From assembly GCA_900110595.1 (NCBI GenBank), contig FOEZ01000010.1, forward strand, positions 1 to 64,000: a DNA stretch of 64,000 nt. Direction: 5' to 3'. The DNA is from Arthrobacter sp. OV608. GTDB taxonomy: Bacteria; Actinomycetota; Actinomycetes; Actinomycetales; Micrococcaceae. Position numbers and translations under genes: made by a program. Under the pieces are notes generated by a model that ran no database searches, was not told where the DNA came from, and saw nothing but the letters and a program-made list of their open reading frames with translations. Shown in pieces: positions 16,463 to 24,694 of the stretch; positions within the stretch are counted from its first letter, which is position 1; every line of letters begins with the position of its first letter.

Positions 16463-17971
16463 ATGCCCACCGTTGAGAAGGTGCGGCACCTCAATGCCGC
16501 CGAACTGCTGGCCGCCGTAGTGGACGACGGCTCGTTTGTCTCCTGGGATTCACCTGCGCAGGAACCCGCACTTTCCGAGGAATACTTCCGCGACCTCGCC
16601 AAAGCACGTGAACGCAGCGGGACTGACGAATCCGTCATCACCGGTGCCGGACTCATCCGTGGACGACGGGTGGCGGTGATCGTCAGCGAGTTTTCCTTCC
16701 TGGCGGGATCGATCGGCCATGCTGCAGCTCAAAGGATCGTCGCCGCCATCGAACGGGCCACTGCAGAGGGACTGCCGCTGCTGGCCGGGCCCGCGTCCGG
16801 CGGCACCCGGATGCAGGAGGGAACGCTGGCCTTCCTGTCGATGGTGAAGATCACCGGTGCGGTGCGCGCCCACCGCCAGGCCGGCCTGCCCTACCTGGTC
16901 TACCTGCGCCACCCGACCACCGGCGGCGTCATGGCCTCCTGGGGATCCCTGGGCCACATCAACGTGGCCGAACCGGGTTCCCTCCTGGGCTTCCTGGGCC
17001 CGCGGGTTTACGAAGCCCTGCACGGCGAAGCGTTCCCGGAGAACGTCCAGGTGGCGGAAAACCTGTTCAACAAGGGCCTTATCGACGGCGTGGTGGAGCC
17101 TGCTGACCTTGCCTGCCTGGTGGCCAGGGCGCTGGATATCCTTTGCGCCCGCCGTGGTCCGCTGCCGGCACCGCCGCCCTCGCTTGCCGTCCGGCCGGCT
17201 CCGGTGGACGCATGGACCTCCATTGGCATTTCCCGGCGGCCCCGCCGGCCGGACCTGCGGCAGCTCCTGAAATACGGCGCCTCCGATGCCCTGCCCCTGA
17301 ACGGAACGGGGCAGGGGGAGAAGGACCCCGGGCTCCTCCTGGCCCTTGCGCGGTTTGGCGGACAGTCCTGCATCGTCCTGGGGCACGCCCGCCCGCTGCG
17401 CAGGGACGCGGCCGGGATGGGTCCCGGCTCGCTGCGTGAGGCCCGGCGCGGCATGAAGCTGGCCGAGGAACTGCGGCTGCCGCTGCTCACTGTCATCGAC
17501 ACCGCCGGCGCGGCCCTCTCGCAGGAAGCGGAAGAAGGCGGGCTGGCGGGCGAGATCGCGCGCTCGCTGCACGAGCTCATCGGGCTGGAAGCGCCGTCCG
17601 TTTCGGTGCTGCTGGGCCAGGGCGCCGGGGGAGGAGCCCTGGCACTGCTGCCGGCGGACAGGACCATCGCAGCGCAGCACAGCTGGCTCTCACCGTTGCC
17701 GCCCGAAGGGGCCAGTGCCATCGTCCACCGGACCACTGCACATGCTCCGGCCATGGCGCAGGCCCAGGGCGTGAATGTTGCGTCACTCTACGCGAACGGC
17801 CTGGTGGACCATATCGTGGATGAGCGCGACGACGCCTCGCTGGAACCCCAGGAGTTTTGCCGGCGGATGGCGCTCGCTATCGAATACGAGCTGGCATCCG
17901 TTGCGGGCAGTCCCGTGCCGGAGCTGGTGGCGGCCCGCTCTGCGAAGTACCGGAGCCTGGGCGACGGGTGA
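16463..17971 (+). CDS. Fused beta/alpha carboxyltransferase (AccD-AccA / MdcD-MdcE-like)
   Basis: 502 residues. The N-terminal half resembles the carboxyltransferase beta subunit: SGGTRMQEG at 112-120 and PTTGGVMASWGSLGHINVAEPG at about 151-172. The C-terminal half resembles the alpha subunit: DTAGA at 346-350, GQGAGGGALAL at 385-395 and PLPPEGASAI at 411-420. The Cys4 zinc ribbon of bacterial AccD is absent; no cysteine occurs before residue 218. No biotin carboxylase or biotin carrier gene lies nearby. MdcD/MdcE of malonate decarboxylase have this same fold and decarboxylate without biotin. With the preceding CoA-transferase (1-base gap) it may decarboxylate malonyl-CoA. An acyl-CoA carboxylase role remains possible. 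Confidence 0.8.
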   Translation: MPTVEKVRHLNAAELLAAVVDDGSFVSWDSPAQEPALSEEYFRDLAKARERSGTDESVITGAGLIRGRRVAVIVSEFSFLAGSIGHAAAQRIVAAIERATAEGLPLLAGPASGGTRMQEGTLAFLSMVKITGAVRAHRQAGLPYLVYLRHPTTGGVMASWGSLGHINVAEPGSLLGFLGPRVYEALHGEAFPENVQVAENLFNKGLIDGVVEPADLACLVARALDILCARRGPLPAPPPSLAVRPAPVDAWTSIGISRRPRRPDLRQLLKYGASDALPLNGTGQGEKDPGLLLALARFGGQSCIVLGHARPLRRDAAGMGPGSLREARRGMKLAEELRLPLLTVIDTAGAALSQEAEEGGLAGEIARSLHELIGLEAPSVSVLLGQGAGGGALALLPADRTIAAQHSWLSPLPPEGASAIVHRTTAHAPAMAQAQGVNVASLYANGLVDHIVDERDDASLEPQEFCRRMALAIEYELASVAGSPVPELVAARSAKYRSLGDG

Positions 17972-18109
17972 CTCCGGCGGCGCGGTGCTTCATGCGCCGC
18001 GCCCGCTGGTGGCCCTGAACCCCCAATATGGCTGCCTCGACTGCGCCACCGGTGCATGCCGCCACGCTTGTTACCGTTGCCTGTTGCCGCCGTTTGTTAC
18101 TGGGGGAGG

Positions 18110-18568
18110 CTACCTGCGCTGCGCGGCGCGGGCGCGGTGGGCGTTCCTGCGGAGCTGAAGAATCCGGGCGCCGCCGGCCACGGCAACCACTACTGCCCCT
18201 GACACGCTGGCAATAAACAGGGCCATCCCCAGCGGGACCGAACCCTCAAACCCGAAGTACCGGACGAGCACCAGGTCCTGGTTCTGCAAGATGAAGATGA
18301 TCAGCAAAATCAGGAGTACCAGCGCAGCCACGACGGCGGCCCACACTACGCCGGCGCGGGTCACCGGCGCATGGTTGGCGGCAGGGCGGGCGGGCGGTGG
18401 GGTGGTTGTCGGCGTCGAATCCGGTGCCTGGAGACCGGCGGTGCCCGGGGCCGTGCCGTGGCCGGTGCCGGCATCGACGTGCGCGGGTGTTTCGCCAGGC
18501 GGGTTGGGTTCGACGTAACGTCCCGCGGATTCCGGCTGTCCGGCTGGCGGGTAGTTTCCGGTGCTCAT
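18110..18568 (-). CDS. LapA-domain (DUF1049) membrane protein
   Basis: 152 residues. The first 70 residues are hydrophilic and Pro/Thr/Gly-rich. Two membrane segments follow, VVWAAVVAALVLLILLIIFILQNQ (start only) and MALFIASVSGAVVVAVAGGA, with the link DLVLVRYFGFEGSVPLG between them. The QNQD..V..FGF..S.PL pattern is the LapA signature. The basic tail RRNAHRARAAQRR should be cytoplasmic. In Gram-negatives LapA aids envelope assembly; in actinobacteria the role is unknown. A perfect palindrome (18605-18616) lies 37 bases upstream. Confidence 0.8.
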   Translation of the reverse strand: MSTGNYPPAGQPESAGRYVEPNPPGETPAHVDAGTGHGTAPGTAGLQAPDSTPTTTPPPARPAANHAPVTRAGVVWAAVVAALVLLILLIIFILQNQDLVLVRYFGFEGSVPLGMALFIASVSGAVVVAVAGGARILQLRRNAHRARAAQRR

Positions 18569-18604
18569 GCTGGTTCCCTTCCCAGGACTCCTATGGACTG
18601 ATAC

Positions 18605-18616
18605 TAAGCATGCTTA
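18605..18616. promoter_or_regulatory. Perfect 12-bp palindrome upstream of the LapA-type gene
   Basis: TAAGCATGCTTA is fully symmetric and lies in the promoter region of the minus-strand LapA-type gene. The rest of 18569-18816 contains no convincing gene. Confidence 0.4.
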
Positions 18617-18816
18617 TGGTCCCACCCTAATGGGAGTCGGCGGAACAGTACAACGGGATGGAGATTCAGCGGTATCCGGCACTGCAGGTCCGGTCGCCGA
18701 AGCACCTCCTGGACCTGCCTGCGCCTCCTGCTTTCAGCGCCAGTGCAGGCAACCCGAACGCGTGGGCTGTCTTCCGGAAGCCCAGGTTCCGAAAGTCCCG
18801 GTTCTCGAACTCGCTG

Positions 18817-19233
18817 CTACGTTCCGGAGATCCGTTCAGCGTGCTGCAGTTCCTCGATGCTCAGTTCTGCCGGGCCGCTTGTGAGGAGTTTCCACCGGGA
18901 AGTGGTGCCGTCAGGCGTGTCGAACGCGCCGGCTGTCAGGGCGCTGGCGATGAGGCGCCGCACCTCGGGTTCAGATGCGGGCGCGGTGGCGAAGACGATC
19001 CGCAGCGAAACGCTGTCCCCCTCGCGGGACCAGCCGGTATGGTGCGCGGCCAGCGGGCACGGCGGCGGGTGTTCCCAGTTCCCGCATAACGCGGTAGTGA
19101 TGGCGGCACCGGGAGCAGCAGGATCGGCGGCGCCTTCCATCAACAGGGTGGCCGCATGCACATACAGTCCGTTCACCGTGCTGATCCTTCCGCCAAAACA
19201 TGATTCGTGCTGCCGCAGCCCGGCATGCTCCAT
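18817..19233 (-). CDS. Hypothetical protein, 138 aa
   Basis: The ATG at 19233 is preceded by GGAGGG eight bases upstream, giving 138 residues beginning MEHAGLRQHES. The sequence has a short early hydrophobic strand (VNGLYVHAATLLM), a Cys/His/Pro-rich middle (LCGNWEHPPPCPLAAHH) and a mixed alpha/beta-like C-terminal half ending SIEELQHAERISGT. The clustered Cys and His residues could bind a metal, but no named family is recognised. Upstream on the same strand are tandem 15-bp repeats (about 19270-19325). There is no operon partner. Confidence 0.55.
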   Translation of the reverse strand: MEHAGLRQHESCFGGRISTVNGLYVHAATLLMEGAADPAAPGAAITTALCGNWEHPPPCPLAAHHTGWSREGDSVSLRIVFATAPASEPEVRRLIASALTAGAFDTPDGTTSRWKLLTSGPAELSIEELQHAERISGT

Positions 19234-19269
19234 ATAACACACCCTCCGCAGGCAACCGTCGCGAATACG

Positions 19270-19325
19270 CCACCACAAACCAAATTTCGCGAACACAACC
19301 CTCGCAAACACAACCCTCGCAAACA
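19270..19325. repeat. Short tandem repeat, 15-bp period
   Basis: Two full copies and flanking partial copies of a unit close to ACACAACCCTCGCAA occur in tandem between 19270 and 19325. They lie just upstream of the 138-residue protein gene and downstream of the next small gene. The low-complexity, A/C-rich composition contrasts with the surrounding G+C-rich DNA. Confidence 0.45.
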
Positions 19326-19378
19326 AAGCGGAAGGGGCTCCGGCGGAGTCCCTTCCGTATTAAGGCACCGTCAAGGCG

Positions 19379-19582
19379 TCAGACCCTCTCTTTGCTCTTT
19401 TCAGCCGAGGGAGTGCGCGGAGCTGGCGTCCTGCGCCAGTTGGGGAATGCCCAGAACGTGAAGTCCTGCGCCTTGACCGGCTTCTCCGGAGTTTCCGCCG
19501 GGGTTTCCTGCTTCGCCTCGGGCTGGCGTTCAGTTTCTTTCCTGATGCCCCACCCGAAGTCCTTGCTGGATGAATAGCACAT
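19379..19582 (-). CDS. Small hypothetical protein (MCYSSSKDFGW type), 67 aa
   Basis: The ATG at 19582 has an ideal GAGGAGG six bases upstream, which strongly supports translation. The 67 residues begin MCYSSSKDFGWGIRKE, are rich in Glu, Lys, Pro and Thr, and contain one aromatic patch (DFTFWAFPNWRR) before a basic Pro-rich end. No membrane segment or known domain is visible. The aromatic patch may be a peptide-binding or membrane-contact motif; that is inference. Confidence 0.6.
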   Translation of the reverse strand: MCYSSSKDFGWGIRKETERQPEAKQETPAETPEKPVKAQDFTFWAFPNWRRTPAPRTPSAEKSKERV

Positions 19583-19725
19583 CACAGGCCTCCTCATAGT
19601 GACTGCCCTTTAATCGTCCTCCTGTTAGCCCCCGGAGTCGAGGTGTGGACAGTGCGGCCTTGTCCATGAGCTGTGATCCCCCTGGGGTGGAAACAGGCGG
19701 CGGACGGGAAGGCCTGGACGCCTGG

Positions 19726-19953
19726 TCAATGGCCGCCGGACAGTACGTCCTCGGCCTCCTGCGGCTGATGGAACTGGCAAGGCCCCGGGTGGCGGAGCGG
19801 CAGCAGGCAGGTCCAGCCGGTGGGCAGGTGCACCAGGGCGCACCGTCCCGTGGTGGCCAGGTCCTCCCTCACATTGGCGTTGCTGAGGTCCGGCCTGTCA
19901 CCTGCCGGCTGCGTTGTGCCGCTGCTTGTTGTGGTGGAGGATTCTGCGTTCAT
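19726..19953 (-). CDS. Small Cys/His-motif protein, 75 aa
   Basis: 75 residues with GGGGAG eight bases before the ATG. A polar Ser/Thr-rich N-terminus is followed by CALVHLPTGWTCLLPLRHPG and PCQFH. This is a compact array of three Cys and three His residues (C..H..C..H..C..H) that could coordinate zinc. No larger domain is present and I do not recognise a named family. It is isolated between two other small minus-strand genes and the amidase. Confidence 0.5.
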   Translation of the reverse strand: MNAESSTTTSSGTTQPAGDRPDLSNANVREDLATTGRCALVHLPTGWTCLLPLRHPGPCQFHQPQEAEDVLSGGH

Positions 19954-20096
19954 TGCGGCAACTCCCCTTCGAGTGATGGCACATCCCGGAACGGGAAGCC
20001 GTCTGGTCCTGCCCAGTCTGCTGCCCCGGGGTTACAGGCGGATGAAGCCGGCGTTAGATCCAGGTCAACAAACCCAAGGTTTGGAACGGGGAAGTG

Positions 20097-21515
20097 TTAG
20101 AAGCCCAGTTGCCGGGCCACCTGCAGCAGGAGCGTCTCAGAGCCCAAGGGGCCCACCAGTTGAACCCCCATCGGCAGCCCTTCGCCGGGTGCGCCACCGG
20201 TCCAGTGGACGGGAATGCTGATCGCTGGCAGGCCGCACACGTTGACCATAGAGGACCAGGGTGCGAATTCGCACTGTTTCCGGTAGTCGCCGTCGGCATC
20301 ACCGGCCCACTGGGCCGACGGCCAAGGCGAGTTGCCGTGCGACGCTCCCGTGAACCAGCCCACGGGGCGTGGCGTCTGGGCGAGTGCTGGCATCAGCAGC
20401 AGGTCCCACTGTGCGTACTGCGTCACCGTGTCCCGCTCAAACTGCCGCAGGAAGGCCAGGGCCTCGTTCAGCTTGGCAGAACTTCGCTGCTGGGCCCTGC
20501 GGCGGAAAGTCCGGGTGAGCGGCGCCAGCAACGCTTCACGGTGGGGACTGATCCGCGCCGCACCCACTGCCGCCGTCCAGGCCGTAGTGAACGCATCCGG
20601 ATACCGGTTGTCGTAACGGACGGCTGCCTCGCTGAGCGAATGGCCGGCGCCTTCCAGGAGTTTCTCCCCCGCACGGAGTGCGTCCATGGCCTCCTGGTCC
20701 GGGGTGAACGGGAAGGTCCCCTGCCAGGGGCTGTCCAGCGTGACGCCGATCCGCAGCCGAGGCGGCTCCTGTTCCACCGACGCAAGGTAGCTGCCTTCCG
20801 CGGACCCGGCCGGGACCAGCGCATCCATCATCAATGCCGCATCAGCGGCGCTCCGCGCCAGGGGACCGGCCACCACCAACCTGCCGGGGTCGCCCAGGCT
20901 TTCCCCAGCGGGCACCAGCCCGCGGCCGGGTTTAAGCCCCACGAGGCCGCACGCCGCGGCAGGGATCCGGATGGAACCGCCGCCGTCCGTGCCGGGAGCG
21001 AAGGGAAGCAGTCCGGCGGCCACAGCCGCCGCGCTGCCGCCGGAGGATCCACCCGAGCTCCTGCTCAGGGCGTAGGGATTGCGCGACGGCGGCGCCACCC
21101 GGTTTTCGCTGTAAGCCGTCAGTCCGAATTCCGGCACCTGGGTTTTGCCCAGCGAGACCACGCCCGTTTCCTTGAGCAGCGCCACCAGGGGGCTGTCGGT
21201 GACAGCGGGTTTGTGGTCCAGGGCCGCGCTGCCGTGGGTGGTCACTATGCCGGCTACGTCGGTGAGGTCCTTGAAAGCCAGGGGCATACCGTGCAGGAGC
21301 GGGAGCTCTTCCGGGAGGTTTCGGGCAAAGAGCGAGTCGGCGGCGCGGGCACTCTTCATCGCCTGCTCGGCCGTCACCGTGACAAACGCGCCCAGCAGGG
21401 GATTCTGCTCTTCAATCCGCGCCAGGAAGTGGGCTGTGGCCTCCGCGGAGGAAACCTCGCCTGTGCGCAGGCTGTTCCGGAGGGCGACGGCGGAAAGTTC
21501 GTGGAGCTCAGCCAA
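20097..21515 (-). CDS. Amidase signature family hydrolase
   Basis: 472 residues, the usual length. The Ser-cisSer-Lys triad is complete: Lys82 in PLAFKDLTDVAG, the cis-Ser in SSGGSSGGSAAA (about 157) and nucleophile Ser181 in GTDGGGSIRIPA. It hydrolyses an amide to acid plus ammonia. A late GWFTGASHGNSPWP region is typical of the aryl/acyl-amidase branch rather than GatA, so tRNA-dependent amidation is unlikely. The substrate is unknown. It stands alone on the minus strand. Confidence 0.88.
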   Translation of the reverse strand: MAELHELSAVALRNSLRTGEVSSAEATAHFLARIEEQNPLLGAFVTVTAEQAMKSARAADSLFARNLPEELPLLHGMPLAFKDLTDVAGIVTTHGSAALDHKPAVTDSPLVALLKETGVVSLGKTQVPEFGLTAYSENRVAPPSRNPYALSRSSGGSSGGSAAAVAAGLLPFAPGTDGGGSIRIPAAACGLVGLKPGRGLVPAGESLGDPGRLVVAGPLARSAADAALMMDALVPAGSAEGSYLASVEQEPPRLRIGVTLDSPWQGTFPFTPDQEAMDALRAGEKLLEGAGHSLSEAAVRYDNRYPDAFTTAWTAAVGAARISPHREALLAPLTRTFRRRAQQRSSAKLNEALAFLRQFERDTVTQYAQWDLLLMPALAQTPRPVGWFTGASHGNSPWPSAQWAGDADGDYRKQCEFAPWSSMVNVCGLPAISIPVHWTGGAPGEGLPMGVQLVGPLGSETLLLQVARQLGF

Positions 21516-21617
21516 AGTGCCCCGGATCCCAAGGCTCTCCGCACAGCTCCAGGGACTCCGGGGCCGCGCCGCTGGAGGCGGCGGGGTGGTCTACCGGCAA
21601 GGATCCTCCCACGCTTC

Positions 21618-21701
21618 TTGCTGCAAGATGGTCCTAAAAAGCCTAACCCGCGGCCCTTCCGCAAAGGCAAGGGTGCGGGCCGCCGCAAGTGGGACTGGTG
21701 A
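21618..21701 (+). CDS. Possible very small basic protein, 27 aa
   Basis: In the 307-base gap between the amidase and the rhodanese gene, a frame from a TTG at 21618 encodes 27 residues containing GPKKPNPRPFRKGKGAGRRK and ending WDW before TGA. The strongly patterned basic/aromatic ending looks like a real C-terminus, but the start codon and ribosome binding site are weak. It could be the tail of a longer frame. Nothing else is recognisable in 21516-21822. Confidence 0.25.
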   Translation: MLQDGPKKPNPRPFRKGKGAGRRKWDW

Positions 21702-21822
21702 GGGGGACAGCGCTGGGTTCGGCGACGGTGCTGGTCCCGGGGACGGTGACGTGGCCGGCTGATGGCTTAGGGCAGGGTACTAGGCTTAACGCTGACCCAC
21801 GATCTGCCAGACAGGACTCCCC

Positions 21823-22149
21823 ATGAGCGATTTCGATACCGTCCCCGTCAATGACATCCCCGACGACGCCGCGATCCTTGATGTCCGTGAGGACTACGAA
21901 TGGGTGGCCGGCCATGCCGACGGCGCCCTCCACATTCCCCTGGACCAGTTGCCGGCGCGGCTCGATGAACTCGATCCGGACCAGGATCTCTATGTCATTT
22001 GCCGGACCAGCGGCCGGTCCTTCCGCGCCGCACAGTGGCTGACCGGCCAGGGCTACACCGCCATCAATGTCTCCGGAGGTATGGACCAGTGGTTGGAAGC
22101 CGGAAAGCCCCTGGTCTCGGATAACGGGTTGAAGCCCATGGTGCTCTAG
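21823..22149 (+). CDS. Single-domain rhodanese-like protein
   Basis: 108 residues forming one rhodanese domain: VNDIPDDAAILDVREDYEW, HIPLDQLP, then the active-site loop CRTSGRS with Cys60 and a final GGMDQWLEAGKP. It can carry a persulfide and transfer sulfane sulfur to cyanide, thioredoxin or a protein partner. The loop length of six residues is that of thiosulfate-type rather than Cdc25-like rhodaneses. AGGA precedes the ATG. It lies 66 bases ahead of pheA on the same strand with no evident pathway link. Confidence 0.88.
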   Translation: MSDFDTVPVNDIPDDAAILDVREDYEWVAGHADGALHIPLDQLPARLDELDPDQDLYVICRTSGRSFRAAQWLTGQGYTAINVSGGMDQWLEAGKPLVSDNGLKPMVL

Positions 22150-22215
22150 CCTCCCGCGCGTCCCCGCCCTTCCGCCGCCTGTCCAGGGCGCTCATATGCT
22201 TCAAAAGGAATACCT

Positions 22216-23193
22216 ATGCCTGCGTCCCGCGTCACCTATGCCTTTCTTGGGCCCGAAGGCACGTTCACGGAGGCCGCGCTGCTGCAGGTGCCGGGCGCTG
22301 CGCACGCGAGGCGCGTGCCGGCGTCGAACGTGAATGCAGCACTGGACAAAGTCCGCGAGGGTTCCGCCGACGCCGCCATGGTGCCGATTGAAAACTCCGT
22401 GGAGGGCGGTGTCACCGCCACCCTTGACGCCATTGCCAGCGGGCAGGAACTGCGGATCGTCCGCGAGGTCCTGGTGCCTATCAGCTTTGTCCTGGTGACC
22501 CGGCCGGGTGTGCGGCTGCAGGATATCCGGCGGGTGTCCACGCATGGCCATGCCTGGGCGCAGTGCCGGCTGTGGATGGACGCCCACCTTCCGGACGCGG
22601 AATACGTTCCAGGATCTTCCACCGCTGCCGCTGCCGTGGGGCTGCTGGCCGAGGACTGCCACTATGACGCCGCGATCTGCGCCCCGCTCGTTGCCGACGA
22701 ACAGCCCGGACTCTCCGCGCTAGCACGGGACATTGGTGACAATCCGGATGCGGTAACACGGTTCATCCTGGTCAGCCGTCCGGGCATCCTTCCGCAGCGC
22801 ACCGGCGCGGACAAGACCACAGTTGTGGTGCCGCTGCCCGAAGACCGGCCGGGCGCCCTGATGGAGATCCTGGACCAGTTCGCGAGTCGTGGCGTGAACC
22901 TCAGCCGGATCGAGTCCAGGCCCACCGGCCAGTACCTGGGCCACTACTTCTTCAGCATCGACGCCGATGGCCACCTTGCTGACGCGCGGCTGGCTGATGC
23001 CCTGGCGGGGCTCCACCGCATCAGCCCGGCCACCCGTTTCCTCGGCTCGTACCCGCGGGCGGACCAGCAGGAGACAGTGGTAGAACCGCACACCTCGGAC
23101 GCGGCGTTCCGGGCGGCCCGGGCATGGGTGGCAGGGCTGCAGCCGGGACCTGCGCGCACGGAAAACGGTTCCGCCGCTTCGCCCACAGCGTAG
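22216..23193 (+). CDS. pheA: Prephenate dehydratase
   Basis: 325 residues, a monofunctional dehydratase as usual in actinobacteria. The catalytic part begins FLGPEGTFTEAAL (10-22), includes the PIENSVEGGV substrate loop (58-67) and the essential TRF at 181-183. The ACT regulatory domain runs from about 201 to 285 with the phenylalanine-binding ESRP at 233-236. It converts prephenate to phenylpyruvate in phenylalanine synthesis and is probably feedback-inhibited by phenylalanine. The C-terminal 40 residues are an unstructured extension. Confidence 0.93.
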   Translation: MPASRVTYAFLGPEGTFTEAALLQVPGAAHARRVPASNVNAALDKVREGSADAAMVPIENSVEGGVTATLDAIASGQELRIVREVLVPISFVLVTRPGVRLQDIRRVSTHGHAWAQCRLWMDAHLPDAEYVPGSSTAAAAVGLLAEDCHYDAAICAPLVADEQPGLSALARDIGDNPDAVTRFILVSRPGILPQRTGADKTTVVVPLPEDRPGALMEILDQFASRGVNLSRIESRPTGQYLGHYFFSIDADGHLADARLADALAGLHRISPATRFLGSYPRADQQETVVEPHTSDAAFRAARAWVAGLQPGPARTENGSAASPTA

Positions 23194-23287
23194 GCAATTG
23201 CCTTCCCTACCACTTCCGCGGGCTGTGGACAATGCGTATGCTTGCTTGATCCACAATGGGGATGGCCCCTAACGAAGGGAGCGGGTC

Positions 23288-23494
23288 ATGACTAGCAACA
23301 GCACTGACAATGATGGCCAGGGAATGATCGTCAATCCCCGTCCCACTGCCGACAACCAGGACTGGGACGGCGACGACGCTGACCGTGCTGACCGCCTGCG
23401 CTTCGAAGAGGAACAGGCCATGATCCGTGAGCAGTCCGAGGCCCGCGCCGCCGCTAAAGCCGCAGCAGAGGCGAACAAGGAAGCCCACGCCTGA
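23288..23494 (+). CDS. Small charged helical protein, 68 aa
   Basis: The ATG at 23288 has AGGGAG six bases upstream. The 68 residues start polar (DNDGQGMIVNPRPTADNQDW). They end in a highly charged, Ala-rich helix (RLRFEEEQAMIREQSEARAA and onward) likely to form a coiled coil. No known domain is recognised. It lies between pheA and a convergent lipid-kinase gene. Confidence 0.55.
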   Translation: MTSNSTDNDGQGMIVNPRPTADNQDWDGDDADRADRLRFEEEQAMIREQSEARAAAKAAAEANKEAHA

Positions 23495-23539
23495 CCCGCT
23501 GGTCCAGCCGCCGGTTCCGTGGCTGCTTCAGCCGCTGGT

Positions 23540-24604
23540 TCAGCCCAGTGACGCCTGACCCTTAACCCTGATCAACAACGAGCGCGGTTCCACCTGGACC
23601 GTGACCTTGGTGGCCTCGCCTGCCGTGTCCCCGTCGAGCTGGGTGGGCATTGGTTCCGGGCACTTGATGATGATCCTGCCGGACCGGTAGACGGTCATGA
23701 TGGGCAGCTTCCCGCTGTGCTTGAACATGATCTTGACGTACATCAGCAGCCAGCCAATGGCACTGCGGGGACTCATCACCACCACGTCCAGCATGCCGTC
23801 GTCGATCATGGCCTGCGGGATGAAATCGATGCCGCCCGGAACCAGGCCGCAGTTGGCAAAGAGGATGCTGCGGACATTGCGGATCTGGTCCGGACTGCCG
23901 TCCAGGGAAATGGAGATTTTCTTCCGACGGCCGGGCAGGTGGCGCATTCCGGCCTCCGTATAGGCCAGCCACCCGAAGGTCTTCTTCAGGCCTGCATTGG
24001 TATCGGCCAGCACCTCCGCATCCATGCCGAGTCCCGCGATCACCAGGAATACGTGTTCGGACGAATGCCCGGTCCGGGAGTTCTCAATGCCCATCCGGGC
24101 GGTATCGATGTAGCGCTGGCGGCCGAAGAGGGCAGTCTGGACGTTCCCGTGGAGGTCATAGACGTCCAGGTCCACATTCCGCGCCAGCAGGTTCCCGGTA
24201 CCCAGCGGGATCAGGCCCATCGCAACCCCGGTGCCTGCGAGGGACTCAGCCACCACCCGCACGGTACCGTCGCCGCCGCCCACCAAAACGACGTCGGGCT
24301 TGTCCGCCAACGCTGCCCGCACCTGCGAGAAGCCCGGATCCTCCGCCGTCGTCTCGTAAAAGACGGGCTCGTCCCACCCGGCCGTAAGGCAGGCGCGGTG
24401 GATTGCGGCTTTCGCTTCGGGGGAGCGTGCCTTGATGGGGTTCAGTATGACCGCCACGCGCTGCTGGCTGAGGCCGGCCTCGTGTGCTTCGCCGGCAACC
24501 GCGCTGCGCACGTGCAGGGCCTTGAGCCTGCGGACTCCCCACCAGCTGGAGATGGCGAAGGCAAGCGCCACCGCTATCAACAGGTAGAGAATCAGGTCGC
24601 TCAT
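23540..24604 (-). CDS. Diacylglycerol kinase catalytic-domain lipid kinase
   Basis: 354 residues. An N-terminal membrane segment (LILYLLIAVALAFAISSWWG) anchors a DAGK catalytic domain starting VAVILNPIKARS. The nucleotide-binding loop GGGDGT is at 109-114 and PLGTGN at 133-138. A C-terminal beta-sandwich lobe, including GGIDFIPQAMIDDGMLDVVV, completes the fold. Relatives phosphorylate diacylglycerol, sphingoid bases or related lipids, so the exact substrate is open. It is divergent from serS, and its start is about 90 bases from the serS start. Confidence 0.88.
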   Translation of the reverse strand: MSDLILYLLIAVALAFAISSWWGVRRLKALHVRSAVAGEAHEAGLSQQRVAVILNPIKARSPEAKAAIHRACLTAGWDEPVFYETTAEDPGFSQVRAALADKPDVVLVGGGDGTVRVVAESLAGTGVAMGLIPLGTGNLLARNVDLDVYDLHGNVQTALFGRQRYIDTARMGIENSRTGHSSEHVFLVIAGLGMDAEVLADTNAGLKKTFGWLAYTEAGMRHLPGRRKKISISLDGSPDQIRNVRSILFANCGLVPGGIDFIPQAMIDDGMLDVVVMSPRSAIGWLLMYVKIMFKHSGKLPIMTVYRSGRIIIKCPEPMPTQLDGDTAGEATKVTVQVEPRSLLIRVKGQASLG

Positions 24605-24694
24605 GGTTCCTCAACAGTATCCCGGCGGGAGGCGGGCTTTCGGGCATAGTGGCCGGCCGCCGTCGTACTCCTCCGGATTGGATACCCTTATGTG

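Noticed and set aside
13798..16656. 952-codon open frame on the minus strand
   Set aside because: It is antisense to the MatC-like and CoA-transferase genes. It is low-complexity (Gly, His, Arg, Gln-rich), as expected of high-G+C shadow frames, and has no domain.
18658..19089. 143-codon + strand frame between the LapA-type gene and the 138-residue gene
   Set aside because: No ribosome binding site, atypical composition, and it overlaps the better-supported minus-strand gene that has a strong ribosome binding site.
19645..20100. 151-codon + strand frame
   Set aside because: It covers the minus-strand Cys/His small gene and contains no motif or ribosome binding site.
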